From Brevibacterium sp. 239c (lineage in GTDB: Bacteria; Actinomycetota; Actinomycetes; Actinomycetales; Brevibacteriaceae): a stretch of DNA of 64,000 bases. The stretch covers positions 1-64,000 of the forward strand of contig NZ_FXZH01000011.1 of the NCBI RefSeq assembly GCF_900169365.1. Direction: 5' to 3'. Both the position numbers and the translations under genes were made by a program. Positions 25,863 to 34,916 of this stretch are shown piece by piece (the first letter of the stretch is position 1; every line of letters starts with the position of its first letter). The notes beneath the pieces were generated by a model that worked only from the letters and a program-made list of their open reading frames with translations, searched no databases and had not been told where the DNA came from.

Positions 25863-26485
25863 GGTCGCCCTAGGAAGTCTTCGATCTTCTCGATCGTCGC
25901 GGCATTGCCCACATGAAGAGTTCCGCGAATTCCGACGGCGGCCGCACCCGCTACCGCCTCGGAATGGTCATCAATGAAGAACACCTGATCAGGCTCCGCG
26001 TCCATCGCCTGCAGCGCAGACCGATATGCCGCAGCTTCTGGTTTCGCCACTCCGATTTCGTGGCTGTAGATGATCGGAGCGAATACGCGAGAGAAGGCGT
26101 AGCGTCGTTCTTCTTCCTCACGCGCCCCGTCAACCGAGTTCGAAAGGATCGCGACTCCCGCATTCGGGTGCAAACCACGCGCAAAATCCATGAGTTCGAC
26201 GTTGAGAATGCCACAGTACTGATCCCACATCTCAGCTCGCATCTCTGCAACTGTCGCCTGATCCATGTCGAGAGCCCGGCCGACTCCTTCCCAATACGCG
26301 GATTCTGTTTGAGGCGAGAGATCGATGAAAGGGAGCGCAGCTCGATCGATGCGCTCCTTGTACTCCTCGGGATCGAAGCCCAATCGTGCCTGCCACCTAC
26401 GTTGAAACTTCTGCGGCCAGGCGTCATCGTCGACGACCTCAAGCACCCCACCGATGTCGAATAGGATCCACTTTTTGCACTCCAT
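25859..26485 (-). CDS. HAD-superfamily hydrolase
   Basis: A 208-residue HAD phosphatase. Motif I is LFDIGGVLE, where the second Asp of the usual DxD is replaced by Gly-Gly as in many subfamily IA members. Motif II Ser/Asn is in VAILSNSVDG, motif III Lys in HEIGVAKPEAAAYRSAL and motif IV Asp in VFFIDDHSEAV. This is close to epoxide-hydrolase/haloacid-dehalogenase-like proteins. The start at MECKKWILFD was chosen because the longer frame enters the PadR promoter. Co-translated with the ASCH protein. Confidence 0.87.
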   Translation of the reverse strand: MECKKWILFDIGGVLEVVDDDAWPQKFQRRWQARLGFDPEEYKERIDRAALPFIDLSPQTESAYWEGVGRALDMDQATVAEMRAEMWDQYCGILNVELMDFARGLHPNAGVAILSNSVDGAREEEERRYAFSRVFAPIIYSHEIGVAKPEAAAYRSALQAMDAEPDQVFFIDDHSEAVAGAAAVGIRGTLHVGNAATIEKIEDFLGRP

Positions 26486-26570
26486 AACGGGCAGTCTAGT
26501 GAAGCACTGCGGCCATCCGCTCAGTTCCACCCCCAGGGCCTGCGCGTCCGAAAACCCCATACCCTGCCTA

Positions 26571-26599
26571 TTGCAATAGTGTGTGACACACACTATTGT
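26571..26599 (+). promoter_or_regulatory. PadR promoter with 23-base palindromic operator
   Basis: TTGCAA (26571) and TATTGT (26594) are 17 bases apart. A perfect palindrome, AATAGTGTGTG-A-CACACACTATT (26575-26597), fills the spacer. The expected start point falls within one to three bases of the PadR ATG at 26607, and there is no good ribosome binding site. A leaderless, autoregulated mRNA is likely. Confidence 0.6.
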
Positions 26600-26606
26600 G
26601 TGAAGC

Positions 26607-26954
26607 ATGAACGAGGATGAAGAACAGGCACTGGCGACCCACGAACAAGAGCTGAGACGAGGCACCGTCGTCTTCGCCAGCCTCGTCGCCTGTCGTCAGC
26701 CGCAGTACGGGTACTCGCTGTTGACCACACTCACCGAGGCCGGCATCGCGACAGAGGCGAACACTCTCTACCCACTGTTGCGAAGACTTGAGAAGCAGGG
26801 GCTGCTCAGCGCCGAGTGGAACACCGAGCAGGCTCGTCCGCGCAAGTACTACAACGTCACCACCAGCGGCGCCGATGTCGCCGCAGCACTCCACTCCCAA
26901 TGGCTGGAACTCAACACCAGCATTACGAAACTCTGGAAGGAAGGCACACCATGA
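26607..26954 (+). CDS. PadR-family regulator
   Basis: A 115-residue regulator with the PadR winged HTH (YGYSLLTTLTEAGIATEANTLYPLLRRLEKQGLLSAEW, then PRKYYNVTTSGADV). PadR proteins usually repress neighbouring membrane or transport genes and themselves. The palindrome over its promoter supports autorepression. It overlaps the next gene by four bases, giving the usual PadR plus HAAS-membrane-protein pair. Confidence 0.9.
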   Translation: MNEDEEQALATHEQELRRGTVVFASLVACRQPQYGYSLLTTLTEAGIATEANTLYPLLRRLEKQGLLSAEWNTEQARPRKYYNVTTSGADVAAALHSQWLELNTSITKLWKEGTP

Positions 26955-27919
26955 GTGCGCTCACTGACATCTATGTCGACACAGTGATCGGCCATCTGCC
27001 CGAGAAGTCGCGCGACGACATCGCCGCAGAGATCAAGGCGACGATCAATGACATGGTTGAGGACCGACTGGGTGACGGCAGCCCGTCGACCGATTCGCAG
27101 ACCGCTGCTGCCGAACGCGAGGTACTCGAAGAGCTCGGCGACCCGGTTCTGCTCTCGCGGGAGTACACGAACTCACCGCAGCATCTCATCGGACCGAATT
27201 CGTATCCGCTCTTCATCTGGTCGCTACGGTGGGTGCTGCCGGCCGTAGCTGCGCTGTCCGTGCTCACCAATGTCATCGTGCATATCGGCTCGACGCCGCA
27301 GGTCCAACTCGGTGCACTGCTGGGTCAGACGATCGGCAGCACCATCACGGCCCTGCTGACCGCCTTCGCCGCCATCACCATCCTCATCGGGCTCGGTGAT
27401 CGCAACAAAGACGGAGGAGCCGCAGAGAAGCTGCCCGGGTCCAAGTCAGAGCCGTGGAGAGTCGATGATCTGCACCGAAAGGACGTCAGAGGTTCGCAGA
27501 TCCGCGCCGAGGCGATCCTGAACCTGATCTTCCTCGTCCTTCTGGCGCTGATCCCGCTCATCCCGACGTCGCTTGTATACGTCGGGCATCTCAACAACGG
27601 CGAGACATTCATCAACCCCGACCTGGGGTCAGGATGGCTGCTCGGCTATTGGGGCTTCCTGGCCCTCATGGCCGTCATCGAAGTCATCAAGCTGGCCCGT
27701 TCTTCGACCAGTGCCGTGCTGATCATCACCGGCGTGGTCCTCGACGTGGCGATGGCCGTCTTCCTCACGATCGCCCTGCTGACACAGCAGGTGCTGCACC
27801 CGGACCTCACATCCGCTTCGAGCGCCGAGGTGCAGCAGATCATCACTGTCATCGCAATCTGGGCGATCGTCATCTGGGATCAGATCAGCACGTGGCGCGC
27901 CCACCGAGCGAACCGCTGA
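26951..27919 (+). CDS. HAAS-type membrane protein partner of PadR
   Basis: A 322-residue protein. Residues 1-80 form the HAAS/permease-prefix domain (ALTDIYVDTVIGHLPEKSRDDIAAEI, then EREVLEELGDPVLLSREY). Then come about six membrane segments, with a cytoplasmic loop carrying Lys/Asp-rich sequence between the second and third. HAAS domains link PadR-type regulators with membrane proteins, probably as envelope-stress or antibiotic-sensing switches. The ATG overlaps the PadR stop. Confidence 0.82.
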   Translation: MSALTDIYVDTVIGHLPEKSRDDIAAEIKATINDMVEDRLGDGSPSTDSQTAAAEREVLEELGDPVLLSREYTNSPQHLIGPNSYPLFIWSLRWVLPAVAALSVLTNVIVHIGSTPQVQLGALLGQTIGSTITALLTAFAAITILIGLGDRNKDGGAAEKLPGSKSEPWRVDDLHRKDVRGSQIRAEAILNLIFLVLLALIPLIPTSLVYVGHLNNGETFINPDLGSGWLLGYWGFLALMAVIEVIKLARSSTSAVLIITGVVLDVAMAVFLTIALLTQQVLHPDLTSASSAEVQQIITVIAIWAIVIWDQISTWRAHRANR

Positions 27920-27982
27920 CCGCGTAGCCTGGTCCGGGTGCAGCTTCATCGCTGCACCCGGACGAGAGGAAGTGGCCATTTC

Positions 27983-30487
27983 ATGACCGAAGAGATCGGC
28001 GTCGTCGGCGCTCGCGAGCACAACCTGTCCGGTTTCTCCGTCTCTCTGCCGCACAGGCAGCTCATCGGCATCTGTGGCGTGTCGGGCTCGGGCAAGTCGT
28101 CGTTGGCCTTCGACACCATCTACGCCGAAGCCCAGCGCCGCTACCTCGAATCGGTCTCCCCGTTCACCCGTCACCTCCTCGGCGCGGTCTCTGCGCCCCA
28201 GGTCGACCGAATTACGGGCCTCCCTGCCGCAATCGCGGTAAAGCAGCTCGTGTCGACGCCCCCGGAGAATTCGAGCGTGGGCACCCTGTCGCAGGTATCT
28301 GATCTGCTGCGGGTGCTCTTCTCCCGCTTCGGTGACTACCCTGCGAACCAGGGGCGTCTCCTCGCTTCGGCCTTCTCCCCCAACACCGTCGAGGGTGCCT
28401 GCCCGACGTGTGCGGCGAAGGGAAGCATCCATGATCTCGACCTCAGCACGGCCGTACCCGACGAGTCACTGACAATTCGCGAGGGCGCCATCGCCGCGTG
28501 GCCAGGAGGCTGGCTGGGTCGGAACTTCAAGCACCTTGTCGAGGCACTGGGAATCGACGTCGACATACCCTGGAAGCGCCTGCCCGCTGACACCCGCACC
28601 TGGCTGCTGACCACGGAGGACACACCATCGGTGACCGTCAAACCGGAGAAGATGCTCGACCACGTGGCCCGCGAATACACAGGAAAGTTCCGCAGCGCCC
28701 GCAGGTACCTGCTCGACACCATGGTCACGACCGGCAGCGAGACGGTGAGGGCACGCACGGAAGAGTACCTCAGCCACGAACTCTGCCCCGACTGCCACGG
28801 CAGCCGCATCAACCCGGCAGCCCTGTCGGTGACGATCGATGGTGCGAACATCGCCGAGGTGGCCACCCGCAGTCTCACGGAGCTGGCAGTCTCAATCCAC
28901 GCGGCCATCACGACCGACCTCGACCGGGGCCACACTCAGGCGAAGCGATTCGCCAACGCCACCGATGACGCCGCCCAGGTCCTCCTCGACGAACTCGACA
29001 AACGAACGGCAGTCATCGAGCGCCTCGGCGTCGGCTATCTTCCACCTCACCGCTCGGCTGCTACCCTCTCCCCCGGCGAGCTGCAGCGACTGCGCTTGGC
29101 AGCCCATCTGCACAGCGGCCTGCACGGCATGGTCTACGTCTTTGACGAACTCTCCACCGGACTGCACCCCAAGGACACCGACCACCTCTTCACCCATATT
29201 GAGGCTCTGCGCGATGCCGGCAATACGGTCATCCTCGTCGAACACGATATGGAGCTGGTGCGCCGCTGCAATTGGGTCGTCGAGCTCGGTCCCGGCGGCG
29301 GCGACCGGGGAGGTCAGCTGATGTTCTCTGGCCCCGTCACCGAGGCGCTCGATGGGGAGAGCTCAACCGCCGTCCGCCTTCGCAATGAAGCACCCAGCGA
29401 ACCCTGGCGCGCACCCCAGGAGTTCGGGGACTGGGCCCAGTGCACAGGACTGTCGACGAACAATCTTCGCGGTCTGGCACTGTCCTTTCCCATCGGTGGT
29501 CTCACGACTCTGACAGGAGTCTCCGGGGCGGGTAAGAGCTCGGCGCTGCGATCGGTCGCAACACTGGCCAGGAGCGCTGGAGCTTCCCTGTTCGACGGTG
29601 AGGAGGAGCCGCCGACGATGCCCCGCAGTGGTGGCGGTCATGGTGAGCGAGGAGATATTACCGGGGCAGACGCCTCCGGGCTCGAAGTCTTCGACCGGGT
29701 GGTCAGCTTCGATCAGTCCACCATCGGCCGGTCCCCGCGATCGGTCATCGGCACCTACCTGGGCATCTTCGATAAGATCCGCAGCCTGTTCGCGAAGACC
29801 ACTTTGGCGCGCAGCCGAGGTTTCACCGCCTCACAGTTCTCCTTCAACACGGCCCGCGGACGATGCCCCCGCTGCGAAGGGCTGGGCATCATCACCATCG
29901 ATCTCGTCCACCTGCCGGCCTCCAGCGGCACCTGCCCCGAATGCGAGGGCCGCCGATTCATAGAGGAGACACTCGAGGTCACTGTCGAGGAGCTGACCAT
30001 CGCGGATGTCCTCGATCTGTCGATCGATGCGGCGGCGACGGTGTTCGCCGAACGCCTCGGTCTCGTCGCCCATTTCGAGGTTCTGCAGAGGGTCGGTCTG
30101 GGCGGCCTGCTGCTCGGCCAGTCCTCGGCGACACTCTCCGGTGGTGAGGCGCAGCGTCTGCGCCTGGCCGCGGTGATGCGGGCCAGGAAACGACGTGAGC
30201 GCACACTGTTCATCCTCGACGAACCCGCCAACGGCCTCCACCCCAGTGATGCACGGACCCTCGGTCAGCTCTTCCGCCAGATCGTCGACGAGGGAGATAC
30301 GATCCTCATCGCCGATCACAACATGGAACTCGCCGCCGGTTCCGACTGGCTCATCGATATGGGCCCAGGCCCTGGCCCCGACGGTGGTCAGATCGTCGCC
30401 GAGGGGCCTCCCCGTCAGGTGGCTGCGGCCCGCGTCGGGGCCACGGCCGAAGTGCTGTCGGCGCGGTTCGGTGCTGTCGGCGGCTAG
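27983..30487 (+). CDS. UvrA-like ABC ATPase
   Basis: An 834-residue tandem ABC ATPase of the UvrA family. It has two Walker A loops (GVSGSGKSS near residue 30 and GVSGAGKSS near 515), two signature/Walker B sets (LSPGELQRLRLAA, LSGGEAQRLRLAA, FILDEPANGLHP), and zinc modules with CPTC, CPDC, CPRC and CPEC pairs. It is about 120 residues shorter than canonical UvrA and lacks much of the UvrB-binding and insertion regions. It therefore belongs with the UvrA2/drug-resistance type, which protects from DNA-binding drugs, and not with the housekeeping repair enzyme. Confidence 0.87.
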   Translation: MTEEIGVVGAREHNLSGFSVSLPHRQLIGICGVSGSGKSSLAFDTIYAEAQRRYLESVSPFTRHLLGAVSAPQVDRITGLPAAIAVKQLVSTPPENSSVGTLSQVSDLLRVLFSRFGDYPANQGRLLASAFSPNTVEGACPTCAAKGSIHDLDLSTAVPDESLTIREGAIAAWPGGWLGRNFKHLVEALGIDVDIPWKRLPADTRTWLLTTEDTPSVTVKPEKMLDHVAREYTGKFRSARRYLLDTMVTTGSETVRARTEEYLSHELCPDCHGSRINPAALSVTIDGANIAEVATRSLTELAVSIHAAITTDLDRGHTQAKRFANATDDAAQVLLDELDKRTAVIERLGVGYLPPHRSAATLSPGELQRLRLAAHLHSGLHGMVYVFDELSTGLHPKDTDHLFTHIEALRDAGNTVILVEHDMELVRRCNWVVELGPGGGDRGGQLMFSGPVTEALDGESSTAVRLRNEAPSEPWRAPQEFGDWAQCTGLSTNNLRGLALSFPIGGLTTLTGVSGAGKSSALRSVATLARSAGASLFDGEEEPPTMPRSGGGHGERGDITGADASGLEVFDRVVSFDQSTIGRSPRSVIGTYLGIFDKIRSLFAKTTLARSRGFTASQFSFNTARGRCPRCEGLGIITIDLVHLPASSGTCPECEGRRFIEETLEVTVEELTIADVLDLSIDAAATVFAERLGLVAHFEVLQRVGLGGLLLGQSSATLSGGEAQRLRLAAVMRARKRRERTLFILDEPANGLHPSDARTLGQLFRQIVDEGDTILIADHNMELAAGSDWLIDMGPGPGPDGGQIVAEGPPRQVAAARVGATAEVLSARFGAVGG

Positions 30488-30557
30488 CACCGGCTACGAT
30501 CAGAGCGCGTTCCCAGACCTGTGCAGACAATCGCCGCAAAGGAAGAGGCAGCAATAG

Positions 30558-30899
30558 ATGTCACCGTTCTCAAAGGCCGCCAAAGTTACCTTCTTCATTG
30601 TTCTCACGCTCACGGGGATTTTCGTGATCCTGAGCGTCGGAGTATCGGTCTGGTCGCAGATCGGGGAAGAAGGCTGGGTGGCCAAGGCGGCGCTGGCCGT
30701 CATGTGTTGGATAGTGACCTTGCCGTTCATCCTCACGACGGTAATTTGGGAAGCGATTCTGCTCCTGACCAGAAATAGCCGAGCCCGCAGCCAGCATCAT
30801 TCGTCGGCGCAGGTGCAAGCGCAAGCCTCACAGCAGAATCAGGGACAGACGCAGGCCTCACCCCAGGAAACGTCCGTCAACGAGAGTGGCAGCGGATGA
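30558..30899 (+). CDS. small membrane protein with Gln-rich tail
   Basis: A 113-residue protein with two membrane helices (about 9-30 and 42-68) and a Gln/Ala/Ser-rich cytoplasmic tail (QVQAQASQQNQGQTQAS). GGAAGAGG precedes the ATG. Its end overlaps the convergent methyltransferase gene by 23 bases. No family recognised. Confidence 0.65.
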   Translation: MSPFSKAAKVTFFIVLTLTGIFVILSVGVSVWSQIGEEGWVAKAALAVMCWIVTLPFILTTVIWEAILLLTRNSRARSQHHSSAQVQAQASQQNQGQTQASPQETSVNESGSG

Positions 30900-32100
30900 C
30901 CGTGAACTTGCTGGTGCGCGCAACCTGCTCGCTGGGTCCGATGACACGTTCTAAGGTGTCGCGGTAGTCCAGGTGCGAGTTGTAGACGGTGAAGACCTGA
31001 CCACCCGGAGCCAATAATTCTCCCGCTGCGCGCATGAGCCCAGCAGCGGTGTCGGTTTCTATGGTCGTGCCCTGGTGGAAGGGCGGATTGAGCAGAATCA
31101 GATCGTGCCCGCCGGCTAGAGCCTGCGCATCTGTGGCATCGGCGAGGATAGTCTCCACCTCAAGTCCGTTCGCCTCCGCCGTCTCCTTCGCCGAGGCGGC
31201 CGCCGCCTTCGACACGTCCACGCCGACGCCTGTCGCCGCCGGCATCAGCTTCAAGGCAGCCGAGAGCAGCCATCCGTTGCCGCACCCCAGATCAAGGACG
31301 GATTTCGAGGGACCGGCGATCGCCTCGACGGCCTGAGGTTCACCAGAGTTAGTCTCGGCGGCCAGCGCTGTGAGCAAGGCGGTCGAGCCTTCATCACTCT
31401 TGATCCCGGAGAAGCACGCCCCGTGCGCTCTGACTTGGAGCACACCTGTGGCCGGATGGTCGATGGTGCTGCGCCTGGGGTAGGTCGGCAGGCTGGGTGA
31501 GGACAACGGTCGGCTGCCGATGATCATTCGATGTTTGCCCACACCCGGTGAAACATCGACGCGAGCATAGCCGCGGGCAAGTTCTTTGTTCACGGCTCGG
31601 CTCATCGAGTCACTGCGACCGATGACGATGATCGTGGACACGTGCGCCTGGATGGCCGCGATGGTTTCGGCCAAGGCGTGGGTGGCCTTGGGTGCGTTGA
31701 CGACCGCCCAGACTTCATCCCGTTCGGGGGTGAAGGCAGCAAGATCGTCGATGGGGCTGGTCCGATCTGCCACCTCGGCGACGGTGTGCGCCTCATCGAT
31801 CCGGTCGTTGTACGTGCGCACGGGTGCGATCTGACTCAGCAGACGCGACTGCAGCCCCTGGGCGTCATCGACGACGAGCATCTCGTGCGGAAGTCCGGCG
31901 ACCACCTCGGCGGCTACGAACGTTCCGTCCGTGGCTCGCCCCGAGGCATCGAGCTCACCGCTGCGTCGACCCAGCACATACTCGGTGAGGATCCTGGCCT
32001 GAGGGAATCCCGGAACTTCAGCGAGTTCGGGAAACTGTTCCAGCAGATCATGACTGCGTTGGCGGGCAGAAGAATCCGGAGACAGCAGGGATGAAGGCAT
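30877..32100 (-). CDS. RsmC/RlmG-like rRNA methyltransferase
   Basis: A 407-residue class I methyltransferase with two Rossmann-like halves. The N-terminal half is degenerate. The C-terminal half (about 265-405) has the SAM loop VLDLGCGNGWL and the catalytic NPPFHQG motif of guanine-N2 methyltransferases. This duplicated layout is that of RsmC (16S G1207) and RlmG (23S G1835). Which site is modified cannot be told from sequence alone. It stands alone, converging with the small membrane protein gene. Confidence 0.85.
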   Translation of the reverse strand: MPSSLLSPDSSARQRSHDLLEQFPELAEVPGFPQARILTEYVLGRRSGELDASGRATDGTFVAAEVVAGLPHEMLVVDDAQGLQSRLLSQIAPVRTYNDRIDEAHTVAEVADRTSPIDDLAAFTPERDEVWAVVNAPKATHALAETIAAIQAHVSTIIVIGRSDSMSRAVNKELARGYARVDVSPGVGKHRMIIGSRPLSSPSLPTYPRRSTIDHPATGVLQVRAHGACFSGIKSDEGSTALLTALAAETNSGEPQAVEAIAGPSKSVLDLGCGNGWLLSAALKLMPAATGVGVDVSKAAAASAKETAEANGLEVETILADATDAQALAGGHDLILLNPPFHQGTTIETDTAAGLMRAAGELLAPGGQVFTVYNSHLDYRDTLERVIGPSEQVARTSKFTVIRCHSR

Positions 32101-32131
32101 TCGAACAGTCTAGTCGGACTCGACCCCGGCC

Positions 32132-33505
32132 TCAGTTACCGATGCGCTGGTAGGCCGAGGATCCGGCGTTGTCGATCGTCGAGTGTTTGCGGTTGTCGTG
32201 CATGTACAGGACCGCGACGAGCCCGACGATGGCAATGACGACGACGTAGACCCCGAACCAGAAGCCGATGCCCACGTTGGTGAACCACAGGGCGACGTAT
32301 TCGGCGGATCCGCCGAAGATCGCGTTGCCGATTGCGTAGGTGAAGCCGACGCCGATTCCACGGATGTGGGCGGGGAACATCTCGGCCTTCACGATGCCTG
32401 AGATCGAGGTGTACATGGAGATGAATGCCATCGTGACGACGATGAGGATGCCGGCGACAAGGACGGACTTCGCGCTGCCGATGAGGCTGAGCATCGGGAT
32501 CGGGAGGATGACCATGCCGATGACAAAGATGAGCATGTTGTTCTTGCGCCCGATCTTGTCGGAGATCTTTCCCGCAATGGGCTGCATGAAGATGAAGACC
32601 AGCAGGCAGAGAGTCATCATGTCAGCGATCGTGCCCTTGTTGAAGGTCTCCGCGCCGGGGGTGCCTTCATTGGTCAGCAGCAGGTACTTCTGCATGTAGG
32701 TGGTGAAGACGTAGAAGACGAGGGAGCCGACGCTGGTGATGCCGAGGACGACGAGGAAGGCACGTGGATGGCGCAGGACTTCGAGGAAGCTGCCGGAGTG
32801 CTCGTTCTTGCGAGTCTCCTCGTTGGTGGTCTCCTCGAGTCCGCGGCGCAGCCACAGTGAGACGACGGCGGCCACGGCACCGATGACGAAGGGCAGGCGC
32901 CACCAGCCGGCTTCGATCTGCTCCGTCCCCATGGTGTGGGTCATGATGACGGCAAGCAAGCTGGCCAGCAGCTGTCCGCCGATGAGGGTGACGTACTGGA
33001 AGGACGAATAGAATCCGCGTTTGCCCTCGGTGGCGACCTCGGACATGTAGGTCGCGGTGGCCCCGTATTCGCCGCCGACAGCCAGTCCTTGGATCATGCG
33101 CACGACAAGTAGGAGGAGCGGGGCCAGCACGGGCCCTGCCGTTGCCGCTGTGGGCAGGATCGCCAGGCAGAGGGAGCCGGCGCACATGAGCAGGATCGAG
33201 ATGAGCATCGAGTTCTTCCGGCCCACCTTGTCAGCTGCGCGGCCGAAGATGTAGCCGCCGATGGGTCGCATGAGGAAGCCGATGAAGAAGACACCGGCCG
33301 ACTGCATGAGTGAGACGACTTCACTGTCGGAGACGAAGAACTGGCTGGCGAAATAGACGCTGAAGAACGCGTAGATGTAGAAGTCGAACCATTCGACCAG
33401 ATTTCCCGACGACGCGGCCAGGATAGACTTGATCGTCTTCCATTCCGACTTCTGCTCGCCCTTGGTGCCCGCAGTCGGGGCTTGTGCACTCTTGTTCTCT
33501 GCCAC
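32132..33505 (-). CDS. MHS-type MFS transporter
   Basis: A 457-residue, twelve-helix transporter of the metabolite:H+ symporter family. Signatures are SSGNLVEWFDFYIYAFFS at helix 1, RPIGGYIFGRAADKVGRKNSM between helices 2 and 3, and RMIQGLAVGGEYG in helix 4. Close relatives move 2-oxoglutarate, citrate, proline/betaine or shikimate. The FDFYIYAF pattern fits KgtP-like dicarboxylate carriers best, but the substrate is not certain. Monocistronic, with a 290-base upstream region that shares space with the stress-protein promoter. Confidence 0.9.
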   Translation of the reverse strand: MAENKSAQAPTAGTKGEQKSEWKTIKSILAASSGNLVEWFDFYIYAFFSVYFASQFFVSDSEVVSLMQSAGVFFIGFLMRPIGGYIFGRAADKVGRKNSMLISILLMCAGSLCLAILPTAATAGPVLAPLLLLVVRMIQGLAVGGEYGATATYMSEVATEGKRGFYSSFQYVTLIGGQLLASLLAVIMTHTMGTEQIEAGWWRLPFVIGAVAAVVSLWLRRGLEETTNEETRKNEHSGSFLEVLRHPRAFLVVLGITSVGSLVFYVFTTYMQKYLLLTNEGTPGAETFNKGTIADMMTLCLLVFIFMQPIAGKISDKIGRKNNMLIFVIGMVILPIPMLSLIGSAKSVLVAGILIVVTMAFISMYTSISGIVKAEMFPAHIRGIGVGFTYAIGNAIFGGSAEYVALWFTNVGIGFWFGVYVVVIAIVGLVAVLYMHDNRKHSTIDNAGSSAYQRIGN

Positions 33506-33798
33506 TGACGATTCTCTTCTCTCACAACAAGTTCAGTTACTGCTCTGGTACTGCCCGGGGCAACTTTACTATCTGCGCAGAGCGGTAACTAATCAGCTGC
33601 AAAGGGGCTGATCAGGAGGGACGAACCCCGGTTTTGGCTGGGCTGGAGGCAGTCGAGGACGGCCGAGGTGCGCGGCCGATTCGCACGGCAGGTCTGCGCC
33701 GTTCTCCTGTCCAGGTTGGGGCGGACTGAGGAGCGTCGCGGCACGTAGATGTGCTACTAATTGAGGGAGCTTCGTCCAATGTTGCACCAGGAGAGACC

Positions 33799-34203
33799 AT
33801 GACAATTCTCGTTGGCTATTCCCCCTCACCCGAAGGCAAAGCTGCCGTCACGTTCGGCATCGATCAGGCGAAGGCCTTCGATGACACAGTGCTCGTGCTC
33901 AATGCCGGCATCGGAGAAACTCCCGACGAACGCGGTGTGGCGACGAATCAGGACATGGAGGAACTCCAAGAGGCGCTGCGTTCGTCCGGGGTCTCCCATG
34001 AGATTCTGCAGTTCCTGCGCGGCAATGACCCCGTTGAGGAACTCCTCGCCCTCGCCGAGGCGACCGAGGACACCCGCATGATCGTGATCGGGTCGCGTCG
34101 CCGCTCCCCCGTCGGCAAGCTCATCATGGGCTCGACGGCCCAGCGCATCATCCTCGACTCCGATGTCCCCGTCGTCTCCGTGAAGTCTGACAAGAAGAAC
34201 TGA
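33799..34203 (+). CDS. universal stress protein (UspA family)
   Basis: A 134-residue single Usp domain. The ATP-binding pattern is kept: ILVGYSPSPEGKAAV at the first strand and VIGSRRRSPVGKLIMGSTAQRIILDSDVPVVSV at the end, with the G-2x-G-9x-G(S) motif in GSRRRSPVGKLIMGS. Such proteins respond to starvation and hypoxia in actinobacteria. The start has AGGAGAG upstream; a 16-residue longer frame lacks one. Confidence 0.92.
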   Translation: MTILVGYSPSPEGKAAVTFGIDQAKAFDDTVLVLNAGIGETPDERGVATNQDMEELQEALRSSGVSHEILQFLRGNDPVEELLALAEATEDTRMIVIGSRRRSPVGKLIMGSTAQRIILDSDVPVVSVKSDKKN

Positions 34204-34236
34204 CACCGGTGCCCGTACCGGCAACGGCACTGGCTC

Positions 34237-34266
34237 CGGGGGCATCTAATCGACGGTGATGCCCCG
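34237..34266 (+). terminator. possible terminator after the stress protein
   Basis: CGGGGGCATC and TGATGCCCCG form a 9- to 10-base stem 35 bases after the stop. No U-tract follows, so termination strength is doubtful. Confidence 0.4.
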
Positions 34267-34335
34267 ACGAATAGAGAATCCGTCCACCGCATCAATGGTG
34301 TGCGGGTTTTCCGTCATGCATTCGTGTGACTGGCC

Positions 34336-34545
34336 CTAATCTGGTGAAGGCTGGGCCTGCTCTGGTGACGGCTGGGCTTGCAATGGTGCCTGCCGGCCGT
34401 GGTCCAGTGAAGATGCAGCACGCCTTTTGAGCAAAGCGTTGACCCGCAGAAGCACCACGAGCCCTGTGCAGAGTATTGCAAATATAAGCACACCGAAACA
34501 CACGTAGACCAAAGCGATCAGAATCCCAACAGCTCCCATTGGCAT
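34336..34545 (-). CDS. small single-pass membrane protein
   Basis: A 69-residue protein with a long hydrophobic helix (residues 5-33, AVGILIALVYVCFGVLIFAILCTG in part) and a short tail with two copies of QPSPEQA/QPSPD. AAGGAT lies eight bases before the ATG. No family recognised. Confidence 0.55.
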   Translation of the reverse strand: MPMGAVGILIALVYVCFGVLIFAILCTGLVVLLRVNALLKRRAASSLDHGRQAPLQAQPSPEQAQPSPD

Positions 34546-34775
34546 ATATCCGATCCTTAAAATCAGAGAAATATTTCATTCGTACCGAATGACACCCTAC
34601 CTTGTAATTTGAACTCTCATTCAGTAACGCAACATGTCATCTCCTGCCGCGGTCTTCGTCCTCTCCGCGAAGTCTGACAAGTAAACGCACCCCTCCTGCC
34701 GGAGTCAGCGAAGAGTCGTGTATAGTCGGTCTTCCGCGCTATTTCGGCGCGGTGAACACCCGAAGGAAACCATTG

Positions 34776-34865
34776 ATGAACGTTTTCGCCCCGTCGCGCG
34801 AACTCAGCGGATCGAATCAATTCGAATCCGCTCATCAGTCGACCCTTCGGTGGCGCGACATCTGA
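34776..34865 (+). CDS. candidate 29-residue leader peptide
   Basis: ATG with AAGGAA eight bases upstream. It encodes MNVFAPSRELSGSNQF... and stops at 34865, 18 bases before the terminator stem. Four Ser, two Arg-rich codons and two Gln occur, but there is no run of one amino acid. The ORF covers the leader stems, so ribosome position would change folding. It could equally be chance within a structured RNA. Confidence 0.35.
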   Translation: MNVFAPSRELSGSNQFESAHQSTLRWRDI

Positions 34866-34883
34866 CTCAGCACAAGTCAGCAT

Positions 34884-34916
34884 GCCCCGCACCGATCACC
34901 GGTTCGGGGCTTTTTT
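34884..34916 (+). terminator. strong intrinsic terminator before rtcB
   Basis: Stem GCCCCGCACCG/CGGTTCGGGGC (10 of 11 pairs) with a short loop, followed by six T. It lies 77 bases before the rtcB start on the same strand. Confidence 0.85.

Larger units (their letters stand above)
34734..34916 (+). ncRNA. structured leader RNA upstream of rtcB
   Basis: Transcription probably starts near 34733, after a TATAGT box at 34721. The RNA can fold into several elements: hairpin CCGCGC/GCGCGG (34734-34752); a long-range stem GTCGCGC/GCGCGAC (34793-34799 with 34853-34859) that encloses hairpin AGCGGATCGAA/TTCGAATCCGCT (34806-34832); CTGAC/GTCAG (34862-34880); and a strong terminator (34884-34916). The layout of leader ORF, alternative stems and terminator before a gene is that of an attenuator. 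I do not recognise it as a known Rfam element. Confidence 0.55.

Noticed and set aside
34776..34880. tRNA-like or tmRNA-like gene in the rtcB leader, from TTCGAATCC
   Set aside because: The flanking bases cannot form a proper T stem, and no acceptor or D arm is present. The segment is one arm of a simple hairpin.
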